DNA of 64,000 nt, taken from contig NZ_FZOH01000007.1 of assembly GCF_900188205.1 (NCBI RefSeq), positions 213,765 to 277,764 of the forward strand, given 5' to 3'. Numbering within the stretch: position 1 is the stretch's first letter; each line of letters begins with the position of its first letter. Of this stretch, positions 12,453 to 20,684 are shown piece by piece. Below the pieces are notes generated by a model. That model was not told where the DNA came from. It was given only the letters and a program-made list of their open reading frames with translations, and ran no database searches. The stretch comes from Geodermatophilus saharensis. GTDB taxonomy: Bacteria > Actinomycetota > Actinomycetes > Mycobacteriales > Geodermatophilaceae. The position numbers and the translations under genes were made by a program.

Positions 12453-13199
12453 GTGGGCACGTTCGAGGGACGCACGGCACTGGTCACCGGCGGCAGCCGC
12501 GGCATCGGGCTGGCGATCGCGCGCAGCCTGGTGGACCGGGGCGCCCGGGTGGTGCTCACCGCGCGGAAGCCGGAGGCGCTGCAGGAGGCGGTCGCCGCGC
12601 TGGGCGGCCCGGAGGTCGCGGTGGGCGTGGCCGGGAACGCCGGTGACGCCGCGCACCGCGCCGAGGCGGTGCGCACCGCCGTCGAGCGCTTCGGCAGCCT
12701 CGACCACCTGGTCGGCAACGTCGGCATCAACCCGGTCTACGGCCCGATGGTCGACCTCGACCTCGACGCCTTCCGCAAGATCCTCGACACCAACGTCGTC
12801 GGCACGCTGGGCCTGGTGCAGGAGGCCTGGCGGGCGTGGATGGCCGAGCACGGTGGCTCGGTGCTGGTGGTGGCCTCGGTGGCCGGGCTGAAGTCCTCGC
12901 CGATGATCGGCGGCTACGGCGTGAGCAAGGCGGCGCTGGTCAACCTGGTCACCCAGCTGGCCGTGGAGCTGGGGCCGAGGGTGACGGTCAACGGGGTGGC
13001 CCCGGCCGTGGTCAAGACCCGCTTCGCCGGCGCGCTGTACGAGGGACGCGAGGAGGAGGCCGCCCGCGCCTACCCCGCCGGCCGGCTCGGGGAGCCCGAG
13101 GACGTGGGCGAGGCCGCGGCCTACCTGCTGGGCGCCGGCTGGGTCACCGGGCAGACCCTGGTGCTCGACGGCGGCGCGCTCTCCCGGGGTCCGGCCTGA
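12453..13199 (+). CDS. SDR family oxidoreductase
   Basis: A 248-aa classical short-chain dehydrogenase/reductase. It has the cofactor motif TGGSRGIG (about 11-18), the NVG variant of NNAG at about 90, a Ser in [10 protein letters not shown] and YGVSK (Tyr/Lys pair) at about 151-155, and a C-terminal GQTLVLDGG. The substrate cannot be named; the sequence is of the FabG/gluconate dehydrogenase-like type. GTG 12453 is preceded by GAGGGGG. It is inserted between the DUF2520 and DUF6779 genes, which are neighbours in mycobacteria, and its 3' end overlaps the convergent DUF6779 gene by 79 bases. Confidence 0.88.
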   Translation: MGTFEGRTALVTGGSRGIGLAIARSLVDRGARVVLTARKPEALQEAVAALGGPEVAVGVAGNAGDAAHRAEAVRTAVERFGSLDHLVGNVGINPVYGPMVDLDLDAFRKILDTNVVGTLGLVQEAWRAWMAEHGGSVLVVASVAGLKSSPMIGGYGVSKAALVNLVTQLAVELGPRVTVNGVAPAVVKTRFAGALYEGREEEAARAYPAGRLGEPEDVGEAAAYLLGAGWVTGQTLVLDGGALSRGPA

Positions 13200-14311
13200 C
13201 GGCCGAGCACCCGGGCCAGCACGTCCTGGTCCGGTGTGCCGTCGTCCGACCCGTCGTCGCGGTAGCGGCGCCGGCGACCGCCGGGCCGCACGCCGCTCTC
13301 GGCGAGGATCTCCGCGAGCCGGGCGGCGCCCGGGTCGTCGGGTGAGCCCGCGGCCGGTCCGGCGGGCACGGCCGTGGTGCCGGCGTGGCCGGCCGCGACG
13401 GTGTGCACGGCGGGGCGCTGCACGGTCGGCCGCTCGTAGGTCGCCGGGGCGTGCGGCGCGGCCGGCGCATCGGTGCGGCGGCGGGCCGGGTGCCCCCGGT
13501 CGGCGGCCGGCGGAACCGGGACGGCGGGCAGCGGGCGGGCCACCGGCGCGGGCTCCGGCGCGGCCGGGACGGCGACGGGAGCGGGCGGGGCGGGGACGGC
13601 GGGCCAGTCGCCCGTCAGCTCGCGGGCGACGTCGGCCGACCACGCCGCGGTGGCCGGCTCCAGCGGCTCGCGGCCGGGCCCGGTGCGGACCGACTGGGCG
13701 TGCATCACCACCCGCTCGACCCGCATCTCCCCCGAGAGCGGGCCGGCGAGCCGGTCGCCCAGCTCGGCGCGCAGCCGCCCGACGTCGGCCCGCAGCGCAC
13801 CCAGCCCGGCCAGCCCGGCGTGCAGCTCGGCGTGCAGCGCCCCGGTCGCGGCCACCTCGCGGCGCAGCGCGTCGAGTCCGGACAGCCCCTCGCGCAGGCC
13901 GGCGACCTCCGCGCGCAGGGCCTCGAGCTCCCGGCGGACGGCGGCCTCGGCGTCGCGGCGCACCTGCTCGGTGCGCCTCCGCTCGGTCTCGCGCAGGGTG
14001 TCGAGGTCGCGCCGGTGGGCGGCGCGGAGCTCGGCCTCCCGCTGGGCCCCGACGGCCGAGCCCGTCCCGGCCGGGCCGGCGGCTCCGGGCGTGCGGTCGT
14101 CGTCGCGGGCGGGGCGGGCGGGGCGGGCGGTGGCGAAGGCGGCCAGCAGGCAGGCCCAGGCGACGGCGACCACCGCGACGCGCAGCACCTGCGGGTCGTC
14201 GCTGAGGAACACCACCGCGGTGGCGCCGACGGCGGCGACGCAGCCGAGCGCCAGCCCCGCGACCCGCCGGGACGACCGGGGCCCGCCGTTGCCCTCCCCC
14301 GTCGTCCGCAC
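13121..14311 (-). CDS. DUF6779-like membrane protein with coiled coil (Rv3604c-like)
   Basis: A 396-aa protein of unknown function. Two transmembrane helices lie at about 18-36 and 45-62, followed by a long coiled coil (about 85-205, rich in Arg, Glu, Leu and Ala) and then a Pro/Ala-rich tail with a conserved-looking stretch [21 protein letters not shown]. It corresponds in position and type to the mycobacterial membrane protein Rv3604c between the panC and fol operons. GTG 14311 is chosen because TACCCT lies seven bases upstream, making a leaderless start. The last 26 codons run antisense into the SDR gene. Role unknown; the architecture suits a cytoplasmic scaffold anchored in the membrane. 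Confidence 0.75.
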   Translation of the reverse strand: MRTTGEGNGGPRSSRRVAGLALGCVAAVGATAVVFLSDDPQVLRVAVVAVAWACLLAAFATARPARPARDDDRTPGAAGPAGTGSAVGAQREAELRAAHRRDLDTLRETERRRTEQVRRDAEAAVRRELEALRAEVAGLREGLSGLDALRREVAATGALHAELHAGLAGLGALRADVGRLRAELGDRLAGPLSGEMRVERVVMHAQSVRTGPGREPLEPATAAWSADVARELTGDWPAVPAPPAPVAVPAAPEPAPVARPLPAVPVPPAADRGHPARRRTDAPAAPHAPATYERPTVQRPAVHTVAAGHAGTTAVPAGPAAGSPDDPGAARLAEILAESGVRPGGRRRRYRDDGSDDGTPDQDVLARVLGRQAGPRESAPPSSTRVCPVTQPAPSR

Positions 14312-14318
14312 GGCACCC

Positions 14319-14324
14319 AGGGTA
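14319..14324 (-). promoter_or_regulatory. Leaderless -10 hexamer TACCCT for the DUF6779 gene
   Basis: TACCCT on the minus strand, 7-base spacer, then GTG. The same hexamer is used at 59047. Confidence 0.5.
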
Positions 14325-14443
14325 ACGGTGAGCGAGGCCCTGACCGCGGCACGCAGTCGTCCCGTGTGCCGCGCGCCCCGCCCGCATGCGGCGGCCTCGC
14401 TCCCCGGGTAAGCAGGTGTGGTCCGCGACACGCGCCGGCTCGG

Positions 14444-14497
14444 CCCCTCTGCAGGGTCCCGCCGCGAGCGTGCGAGCGGCGGGACCCTGCAGAGGGG
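14444..14497. repeat. Perfect 22-bp hairpin with conserved loop (element B), likely terminator
   Basis: Bases 14444-14465 pair without mismatch with 14476-14497 around the loop GAGCGTGCGA (14466-14475). It ends five bases from the stop codon of the osmoprotectant-binding lipoprotein gene. It is the most regular copy of the family also found at 4440, 19382 and 26306 and is placed as a transcription terminator for the minus-strand gene. Confidence 0.8.
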
Positions 14498-14502
14498 TCC
14501 TC

Positions 14503-15510
14503 CTACTGGGCGAGGGCGCCGTCGGAGCTGAAGACCAGGCCCATCGAGACCTCGCCCTGCTGGATCGCGGCCTTGGTGGCCGGACCACCGGCGTCGAACT
14601 CGCGGAACTCGGCGAACTCCAGGCCGTAGGTCTGCTCCAGCCCCGGCTGGCAGTACGGCCGGGTCGGGCACTCCGCCGGGCCGCCGAGGACCAGCGAGCC
14701 GTCCCCGCAGGCGTCGGCGAGCTCGGACAGCGTGCTGACGCCCAGCTGGTCGGCGAACTCCTGCGTCACCGCGAAGGCGTTCTGGTCGGCGGCCTCCGAC
14801 GGGGTGCCGAAGGTGAGGCCGACCTGGTCGGCCAGCGGCTGGAGGGCGTCGCGGGTGGCCTGGGCGTCGCCGCTGGCGATCGGCGCGGCGTCGGGGCCGT
14901 TGACCTGGCGGTTGACGGCCTCGGTGACGGTGGCCAGGTACTCGGGGAACACCTGCAGGTCGGTGCCGGAGATGAGGGCCGGCAGGTAGAGGTCGCGGTT
15001 GCCGACCTCGCGCACGCTGGCGTCGAAGCCGGCGGCGTCGAGGACCCCGGCGTAGACGTTGGCCAGGATGGTCGACTCGGTGAAGTTCCCGGCGCCGACG
15101 ATGATCGGCCCGCTGCCCTGCTCGAGCCCGTCGGTCACCCCGCTCTCCTCGACCCACGCGGCGGCGACGTCCTCGGCGCTCTGCCGCTCGAGGTCGACCG
15201 CCGCGTTCATCTCGATGAGCTGGTCGGTGGTCAGCGCCGCGGAGACCGCGTCGAGGGCCGGCAGCAGGGCCGGGTTCGCCGCGGCGGTGGCCGAGGTGAC
15301 CGCGGGGACGATGTTGTCGGCGTTCTGCAGCTGCTGGTCGTCCTCGAGGACGACCAGCTGGTCGCCGGCCACCGGGGCACAGGCGTCGCCGCTGGCGGCC
15401 GAACCGCTGGCGGTGGAGCCGCCGGTGCCGGAGGACCCCGACTCGCCACAGGCGGCGGTGAGCAGCAGCCCGGCGAGGAGGAGGGGGGCGAGTGCGCGTG
15501 GCTGACGCAT
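14503..15510 (-). CDS. Osmoprotectant ABC transporter substrate-binding lipoprotein, apparently circularly permuted
   Basis: A 335-aa exported lipoprotein: signal peptide with lipobox LLTAAC (Cys21), then a Ser/Gly-rich linker. The body matches the ProX/OpuCC/OsmF type of glycine-betaine/choline-binding protein, but the parts are reordered. The element normally last in the family ([10 protein letters not shown], then [20 protein letters not shown] and [16 protein letters not shown]) comes first, at about 46-125. The normal mature N-terminus ([20 protein letters not shown]) starts only at about 136. The protein ends at FSSDGALAQ, which in unpermuted homologues directly precedes LVVLEDD. ATG 15510 gives the signal peptide. 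It lies downstream of the two permease genes after a 157-base gap with no obvious terminator. Confidence 0.88.
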   Translation of the reverse strand: MRQPRALAPLLLAGLLLTAACGESGSSGTGGSTASGSAASGDACAPVAGDQLVVLEDDQQLQNADNIVPAVTSATAAANPALLPALDAVSAALTTDQLIEMNAAVDLERQSAEDVAAAWVEESGVTDGLEQGSGPIIVGAGNFTESTILANVYAGVLDAAGFDASVREVGNRDLYLPALISGTDLQVFPEYLATVTEAVNRQVNGPDAAPIASGDAQATRDALQPLADQVGLTFGTPSEAADQNAFAVTQEFADQLGVSTLSELADACGDGSLVLGGPAECPTRPYCQPGLEQTYGLEFAEFREFDAGGPATKAAIQQGEVSMGLVFSSDGALAQ

Positions 15511-15667
15511 GCTGTCCGCCTTCTGTGTCCCGTGCGGCGTGGGCCGCGACGCGTGTCTGGCGGGGGTTCCCGCGCGCACATGCAACCGTCCACGCTCGGC
15601 GCGGGGCAATGACGGCACGGATGTGTTGTCCGGTCGTTACACGGGAGCGCTCAGCCGGGGACCGGCC

Positions 15668-16405
15668 TCACAGCGGAACGCCGCTGGCCGTCGGTTCCGG
15701 AACGCCGCCGGGCGTCTTCGAGGCCCTGACGTGCAGGAAGGGCAACCGGCGGGGTCCGGGGGTGACCGCCCACGACAGCAGCGCCAGCAGCGCCTCGGTG
15801 AGCAGCGCCAGACCGGCCACGAGGATCGCCCCGGCGATCATGACGCCGTAGTCCTGCTGGCCGAAGCCGAGGTTGATCAGCCGGCCCAGCCCTCCCCCGC
15901 CGACCAGCGCGGCCAGCCCCGCCGTCGCCACCACCTGGACGGCGGCGGTGCGGATGCCGGTCATCACCAGCGGCAGGGCCAGAGGCAGCTCCACCCGGCC
16001 GAGCACCTGCACCCGGCTCATGCCCATGCCGCGGGCGGCCTCGCGGACCTCGGGGTCGACGCCGCGGAACCCGACGAAGGTGTTGGTCAGGATCGGCGGG
16101 ACGGCGAAGACGGCCAGCGCGATCGTCGTCGCCCGGTTGCCGAACCCGATCGGGCTGACCGCGAAGAGGGTGAGCAGCGCCAGGGTGGGCACCGCGCGGC
16201 TGACGTTGGACAGCACGACGACCACCCCGCCGCCGCGGCGCGAGGCGCCCAGGGCGGTGCCGACCGGCAGCGCGACGACCATCGCCGCCAGCACCGCGAC
16301 GGCCGAGATGACCAGGTGCTCGACGGCGAGGTCGGCGATCCCGTTCGGCCGCGTCCAGTTGAACGGGTCGTTGAGGTACACCAGCGCCCGCGAGAAGTCG
16401 TTCAC
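15668..16405 (-). CDS. Osmoprotectant ABC transporter permease (OpuCB/OpuCD type)
   Basis: A 245-aa integral membrane protein with about six helices and the binding-protein-dependent transport (EAA loop) motif EVREAARGMGMSRVQVLGRVELPLALP (residues about 120-145, given in part), the contact point with the ATPase. The IRTAAVQVVATAGLAALVGGGGLG segment is typical of betaine/choline permeases. GTG 16405 overlaps the stop of the upstream permease gene (GTGA). The two permeases are paralogues and probably form the heterodimeric channel. Confidence 0.92.
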   Translation of the reverse strand: MNDFSRALVYLNDPFNWTRPNGIADLAVEHLVISAVAVLAAMVVALPVGTALGASRRGGGVVVVLSNVSRAVPTLALLTLFAVSPIGFGNRATTIALAVFAVPPILTNTFVGFRGVDPEVREAARGMGMSRVQVLGRVELPLALPLVMTGIRTAAVQVVATAGLAALVGGGGLGRLINLGFGQQDYGVMIAGAILVAGLALLTEALLALLSWAVTPGPRRLPFLHVRASKTPGGVPEPTASGVPL

Positions 16406-17133
16406 GCCCGCACCGCCCGCGTCCAGGGGGTCAGCGCCCGCTCCGCCGCGGCCAGCAGCACGTCGGCCAGCAGTGCGAGCAGCACGCAGCCGACCGCGCC
16501 GGTGACGATCTCGGCGCGGTAGAAGTTCGCGGCGAACCCGCCGGTGATCAGCTGACCCAGCCCGCCGTGGCCGACCAGGACGCCGACCGTCGTCAGCGCC
16601 ACGGTGGACACCGTCGCGATCCGCAGCCCGGCCATGAAGGCCGGCAGCGCGAGGGGCAGGTCCACCCGGCGGAACGTCTGCGCCGCCGACAACCCCATCC
16701 CGCGCGCGGCCTCGCGGACGTCGGCGGGGACGCCCTGCAGGCCGGCGAGGAAGTTGCGCACCAGGATCACCAGCGAGTACGCGACCAGGCCGACGAGCAC
16801 GGTGTTCGACGACAGCCCGGTGAAGGGCACCAGCAGCGCGAACAGCGCCAGCGACGGGATCGTGTAGACGACGGTGGACAGCCCCAGCACCGGTGCCGAC
16901 AGGTAGCGGCTGCGGCGGGCGACCAGCGCCAGCGGCAGCGCGAGGGCCGCGCCGATGACGACGGCGAGCACGGTGAGCCGGACGTGCTCGCCGGTGTAGG
17001 ACAGGATGGTGTCCCAGTTGTCGGTCACGTAGGACGGGTCGAACCAGGGGTTCGGTGCCTCGTCCACCGCGAGCAGCCCCACCACGGGGTCGCTCACCGC
17101 GTCCAACAGAGGGCGCGCACCGAGGGAGGTCAC
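16402..17133 (-). CDS. Osmoprotectant ABC transporter permease (second subunit)
   Basis: A 243-aa permease with a short cytosolic/periplasmic N-terminus, about six helices and the EAA motif DVREAARGMGLSAAQTFRRV (about 130-150). It pairs with the following permease, with which it overlaps by four bases. GTG 17133 lies only three bases from the GTG of the divergent ATPase gene. TAGCGT lies seven bases upstream of this GTG, inside the ATPase coding sequence, so the mRNA is probably leaderless. Confidence 0.9.
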   Translation of the reverse strand: MTSLGARPLLDAVSDPVVGLLAVDEAPNPWFDPSYVTDNWDTILSYTGEHVRLTVLAVVIGAALALPLALVARRSRYLSAPVLGLSTVVYTIPSLALFALLVPFTGLSSNTVLVGLVAYSLVILVRNFLAGLQGVPADVREAARGMGLSAAQTFRRVDLPLALPAFMAGLRIATVSTVALTTVGVLVGHGGLGQLITGGFAANFYRAEIVTGAVGCVLLALLADVLLAAAERALTPWTRAVRA

Positions 17134-17136
17134 CCC

Positions 17137-18336
17137 GTGGACGCTACTGCCGCCCGGGCCCCGCACAGCAGTGCTCCCGACGGCACCGCGCAGGAGATCC
17201 GGCTCGAGGGGGTGAGCAAGACCTACCCCGACGGCACCGTCGGCGTGGCGCGGCTGGACCTGACCTTCGCCGCCGGTGAGCTCAGCGTCCTCGTCGGGCC
17301 CTCCGGCTGCGGCAAGACCACGACCATGAAGATGATCAACCGGGTGATCGAGCCGACGACGGGCCGGATCCTGCTCGGCGGCGAGGACGTCACCCGCGTC
17401 GACGCCGACCGGCTGCGCCGCCGCATCGGCTACGTCATCCAGAACGTCGGGCTGTTCCCGCACCAGACGGTGCGGGCGAACGTGGCCACGGTGCCGCGGC
17501 TGCTCGGCTGGGACAGGCGGCGCACCCGCGAGCGGGTCGACGAGCTGCTGACCACGGTGGGCCTGGACCCCGCCGTCCAGGGCGACCGCTACCCCGCCCA
17601 GCTCTCCGGCGGGCAGCGGCAGCGGGCCGGCGTGGCGCGGGCGCTGGCCGCCGACCCCGCCGTCCTGCTCATGGACGAGCCGTTCTCGGCGGTCGACCCG
17701 GTGGTGCGCGAGCGGCTGCAGACGGAGTTCCTCCGGCTGCAGGAGACGGTGCGCAAGACGATCGTGTTCGTCACCCACGACATCGAGGAGGCCGTCCGCA
17801 TCGGCGACCGGATCGCGGTGATGAGCTACGGCGGGCACGTGGAGCAGTTCGCCGCGCCCGCCGACCTGCTGGGCCGCCCGGCCAACGAGTTCGTCGCCGA
17901 CTTCGTCGGGGCCGACCGCGGGCTCAAGCGGCTGGCGGTCACCGGCATCTCGGTCGACGACCTGGAGCGGCCGCCGGTGGTGCACGTCGCCGACGGGCTG
18001 GCCGACGCGCGGGCCTCGATGGCCGCCGTCGGCGCCCGGTGGGCCGTCGTCCTCGACGACGACGGCCGGCTGCACGGCTGGCTGTCGGCCGAGCGCGCCC
18101 ACGGCGCCGGCACCGTGGGGTCGGCGGCGCGCCGGATGGACGCCTGGGTGCCGGTCGACGCGACGCTCAAGACGGCGTTCTCGACGATGCTGCAGCACGA
18201 GGCCGGCTGGGTCGCGGTGCTGCACGGCGACGTCTTCCTCGGGGTGCTCACCCCCGAGTCGCTGCACCGGGCGCTGCGCCGGTCGGTGGAGGGCACGGCC
18301 CCCGAGACGGCCGGCGCCGCCGTACCCGGACGCTAG
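17137..18336 (+). CDS. Osmoprotectant ABC transporter ATP-binding protein with CBS domains (OpuCA/ProV type)
   Basis: A 399-aa ATPase driving the divergent permeases. It has Walker A GPSGCGKTT (about 51-59), Q-loop QNVGLF, signature LSGGQRQRAGVARALA, Walker B VLLMDEPFSAVD and H-loop FVTHDIEEA. The tail (about 270-385) contains two CBS-like repeats, which in OpuA-type systems sense ionic strength; that role is from the family. GTG 17137 has GGGAGG seven bases upstream. The gene is divergent from the permease-binding protein operon, an unusual split. Its stop codon shares the bases CTAG with the convergent DUF3180 gene. Confidence 0.93.
   Translation: MDATAARAPHSSAPDGTAQEIRLEGVSKTYPDGTVGVARLDLTFAAGELSVLVGPSGCGKTTTMKMINRVIEPTTGRILLGGEDVTRVDADRLRRRIGYVIQNVGLFPHQTVRANVATVPRLLGWDRRRTRERVDELLTTVGLDPAVQGDRYPAQLSGGQRQRAGVARALAADPAVLLMDEPFSAVDPVVRERLQTEFLRLQETVRKTIVFVTHDIEEAVRIGDRIAVMSYGGHVEQFAAPADLLGRPANEFVADFVGADRGLKRLAVTGISVDDLERPPVVHVADGLADARASMAAVGARWAVVLDDDGRLHGWLSAERAHGAGTVGSAARRMDAWVPVDATLKTAFSTMLQHEAGWVAVLHGDVFLGVLTPESLHRALRRSVEGTAPETAGAAVPGR
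17141..17146 (-). promoter_or_regulatory. Leaderless -10 hexamer TAGCGT for the permease operon
   Basis: TAGCGT, 7 bases, GTG 17133 on the minus strand. It lies within codons 2-4 of the divergent ATPase gene, so the two start regions are physically superimposed. Confidence 0.5.
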
Positions 18337-18851
18337 GCGCGGGCGCCGTCGCCCGGCGGCTCGTCGTCGCCGTCGGGCGGGACCCGGCAGACCGACTCCA
18401 GCCACAGCGCCGCCGCGGTCAGCGCCGCGGCGCACGCGATCCCGACGACGGCGGTGACGGTGTCGCTGCCGGCGGCCGAGAGCCGCGACACCGACGGCGC
18501 CACGTGCAGCAGCACGCCGGCCCACACGCCGGTGAAGACGGCGCCCACGTAGGCGCTGGCCTGGGCGAGCACCGCCAGGCGGGCGACCAGCATCGGCTCG
18601 ACCGGGCGCACCAGCGGGGCGCCGGGCTCCTCGCGGCGCGGCCCGCCGCGGCGGGCGGCGCGCTGGGCGGCGAGGCGGCCGCGCAGGGTGCGGGCGCCGA
18701 GCGCCTCCGCGACCGCCAGCACGGCCAGCGGCACCGGCAGCCACCAGCGCAGCGGCGGCAGCGACCCGTAGGTGGCCCGCACGACCAGCCAGGCGGCCAG
18801 CGCCAGCCCGGCGGTGACCACCACCAGGTCGCGGCGGTTGACCGGCCTCAC
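18333..18851 (-). CDS. DUF3180 family membrane protein (Rv3605c-like)
   Basis: A 172-aa membrane protein of unknown role, always found next to folK in actinobacteria. Helices lie at about 10-25, 34-48, 85-110 and 125-145; a basic loop follows helix 2. GTG 18851 overlaps the folK stop by four bases, so it is the last gene of the fol operon. Neighbourhood and length match mycobacterial Rv3605c. The convergent ABC ATPase ends on the same CTAG. Confidence 0.82.
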   Translation of the reverse strand: MRPVNRRDLVVVTAGLALAAWLVVRATYGSLPPLRWWLPVPLAVLAVAEALGARTLRGRLAAQRAARRGGPRREEPGAPLVRPVEPMLVARLAVLAQASAYVGAVFTGVWAGVLLHVAPSVSRLSAAGSDTVTAVVGIACAAALTAAALWLESVCRVPPDGDDEPPGDGARA

Positions 18852-19351
18852 CGCAGGTGCTCCCACGGCACGACCGCGGCGACGTCCGCCGGCGGCAGCG
18901 CGGCCACCAGGTCGGCCACGGGGCCGCGGCCGGGCAGGACGGCGGCGGGGTCCAGCGACAGCCACGGCACCAGTACGAACGCGCGCTCGTGGGCGCGCGG
19001 GTGCGGCAGCGTGAGGACCGGGTCGTCGGTGAGCACCGGGGTGCCGTCGTCGCCGGTCACCGTGACGACGTCGACGTCGAGGGTGCGCGCCCCCCAGCGG
19101 ACCTCGCGGGTGCGCCCGGCGGCCTGCTCGAGCTCGTGGGCGCGGGCGAGCCAGCCGGCGGCGTCGCGGTCGCCGCGGACGACCACCACGGCGTTGAGGT
19201 AGGGCGGCTGCTCGACCGGACCCCACGGCGGGGTCTCGTAGAGCCGGGAGCGGGCGACCAGCCCGTCGGCCCGCAGCGCCTCGATGGCGCCGCGCAGCGC
19301 CCCGGCGCGGTCGCCGAGGTTGGCGCCCAGGGACAGGACGGCGCGGCTCAT
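18848..19351 (-). CDS. folK: 2-amino-4-hydroxy-6-hydroxymethyldihydropteridine pyrophosphokinase (HPPK)
   Basis: Transfers pyrophosphate from ATP to hydroxymethyl-dihydropterin in folate synthesis. The 167-aa protein begins LSLGANLGDR, has the pterin-binding YETPPWGPVEQPPYLNAVV region and RWGARTLDVDVV, with the metal-binding D-x-D, then LPHPRAHERAFVLVPW. ATG 19351 shares its A with the folB TGA (TGATG). Order folE-folP-folB-folK-DUF3180 is the actinobacterial fol operon. Confidence 0.95.
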   Translation of the reverse strand: MSRAVLSLGANLGDRAGALRGAIEALRADGLVARSRLYETPPWGPVEQPPYLNAVVVVRGDRDAAGWLARAHELEQAAGRTREVRWGARTLDVDVVTVTGDDGTPVLTDDPVLTLPHPRAHERAFVLVPWLSLDPAAVLPGRGPVADLVAALPPADVAAVVPWEHLR

Positions 19352-19818
19352 CAGGACCGCCCTTCGAGTTCCGTCCCCCGGCCCTCTCCGGAGGCTCCCC
19401 CGAGCGTGCGAGGGGAGAGGGGGAGAGGGTCCTTCGTGCGCCGGATGGTCACGGTGACGTCGTCGAAGGGGACGCCGAGGTCGGCCTGCGGCTTGTGCAC
19501 GGTGATCTCGGCGGCCTGCACGAGCGGGTCGGCCAGGCAGACGTCGGCCAGCCGCCGGCACAGCGTCTCGAGCAGGTCGACCGGCTCGCCGGTGAGCACG
19601 GCGTGCAGCCGCTGCGCGAGCTCGGCGTAGTTGACCGTCAGCGCGAGGTCGTCGGTGGCGGCGGCCGGGGCGGTGTCGACCTCGAGGACGGCGTCGACGG
19701 AGAAGGTCTGCCCGTTCTCGCGCTCGAAGCCGTAGACGCCGTGGTGGGCGTGCGCGGTCAGCCCGCGGACGGCGATCCGGTCGGGGGTGGCGCGGCCGGG
19801 GGTGGGCTGCTCAGTCAC
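19351..19818 (-). CDS. folB: Dihydroneopterin aldolase, C-terminus encoded by a repeat element
   Basis: Cleaves dihydroneopterin to hydroxymethyl-dihydropterin. Residues 14-130 cover the whole family domain (IAVRGLTAHAHHGVYGFERENGQTF, then NYAELA, VDLLETLCRRLAD and VTVTIRR). The last 27 residues after IRRTK (DPLPLSPRTLGGASGEGRGT and on) are not part of the fold and are encoded by the conserved-loop hairpin at 19382-19430. Thus the protein is about 155 aa instead of about 125. GTG 19818 overlaps the folP end by eight bases. The added tail keeps the frame open to the TGATG junction with folK. Confidence 0.93.
   Translation of the reverse strand: MTEQPTPGRATPDRIAVRGLTAHAHHGVYGFERENGQTFSVDAVLEVDTAPAAATDDLALTVNYAELAQRLHAVLTGEPVDLLETLCRRLADVCLADPLVQAAEITVHKPQADLGVPFDDVTVTIRRTKDPLPLSPRTLGGASGEGRGTELEGRS
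19382..19430. repeat. Conserved-loop hairpin repeat (element C) inside folB
   Basis: Outer stem CCCTCTCC 19382-19389 with GGAGAGGG 19422-19429, inner stem CTCCCC with GGGGAG, loop GAGCGTGCGA 19402-19411. Stem sequences differ from the other copies but remain paired, while the loop is identical. Being within coding sequence, it could act on folB-folK coupling or as an mRNA-processing site. Confidence 0.75.
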
Positions 19819-20674
19819 GGCGGGCCTCCTCGCGGGCGCGCTGGACGGCGGCCACCGTGCGGACGGCGTCGGCGGAGGCGGCGGCGTCGTGGACGCGCAC
19901 CCCCCAGGCGCCGGCCTCGGCGGCCAGGACGGTGGTGGCGAGGGTGGCGGCGTCCCGCCCGGCCGCGGGGCGCGGCGCCCCGTCGGGGCCGGCGAGCAGC
20001 CGGCCGAGGAAGGACTTGCGGGAGCTGCCGACCAGCACCGGCAGGCCGAGGGCGACCACCCGGGGCAACGCGGCGAGCAGCGCCCAGTTGTGCCCGGCCT
20101 GCTTGGCGAACCCCAGGCCCGGGTCGAGCACGAGCTGGGTGGCGTCGACCCCGGCGGCCAGCGCGGCGTCGACCCGCGCGGACAGCTCCGCGCAGACCTC
20201 GCCGACGACGTCGTCGTACTCCGCGCGGGCGTACATCTCCCGGCTGTGGCCGCGCCAGTGCATGAGCACCCACGGGACGCCGGCGTCGGCGACCAGCGCG
20301 GCCATCCCGTCGTCGGCCAGCCCGCCGCTGATGTCGTTGACCAGCACCGCCCCGGCCGCCAGCGCCGCCTGGGCGACCTCGGTGCGGGTGGTGTCGACGC
20401 TGGCCCGGACCCCGGCGGCGGTCAGGTCCCGGACGACGGGGACGACGCGGCGGCGCTCCTCGGCGGCGTCGACCCGGTCGGCGCCGGGGCGGGTGGACTC
20501 ACCGCCCACGTCGACGTAGTCCGCGCCCGCGGCGGCCATCGCCAGGCCGTGCGCGACCGCGGAGTCCCGGTCGGCGAAGCAGCCGCCGTCGGAGAAGGAG
20601 TCGGGCGTGACGTTGAGGACGCCCATCACCACGCACCGCCCCGGGTGCAGCAGCTGCGCCCCGGGCGCGTTCAC
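19811..20674 (-). CDS. folP: Dihydropteroate synthase
   Basis: Joins hydroxymethyl-dihydropterin pyrophosphate and p-aminobenzoate; target of sulfonamides. The 287-aa TIM-barrel protein has VMGVLNVTPDSFSDGG at about 15-30, YVDVGGESTRPGA at about 53-65, VLVNDISGG, DPGLGFAK and GSSRKSFLG, all conserved substrate- or pterin-binding segments. GTG 20674 is ten bases after the folE stop. The sequence appears complete and functional; I saw no loop insertion suggesting sulfonamide resistance. Confidence 0.96.
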   Translation of the reverse strand: MNAPGAQLLHPGRCVVMGVLNVTPDSFSDGGCFADRDSAVAHGLAMAAAGADYVDVGGESTRPGADRVDAAEERRRVVPVVRDLTAAGVRASVDTTRTEVAQAALAAGAVLVNDISGGLADDGMAALVADAGVPWVLMHWRGHSREMYARAEYDDVVGEVCAELSARVDAALAAGVDATQLVLDPGLGFAKQAGHNWALLAALPRVVALGLPVLVGSSRKSFLGRLLAGPDGAPRPAAGRDAATLATTVLAAEAGAWGVRVHDAAASADAVRTVAAVQRAREEARRD

Positions 20675-20684
20675 CGGCCAGGCT

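Noticed and set aside
10356..14588. A 1410-codon minus-strand frame
   Set aside because: Only the last 284 codons (panC from 11210) have homology; the rest is a shadow of DUF2520, SDR and DUF6779 genes.
15511..15667. Hidden small gene between the permease and binding protein
   Set aside because: The 157 bases contain no frame with a ribosome-binding site and start codon that looks coding; it reads as an untranslated spacer.
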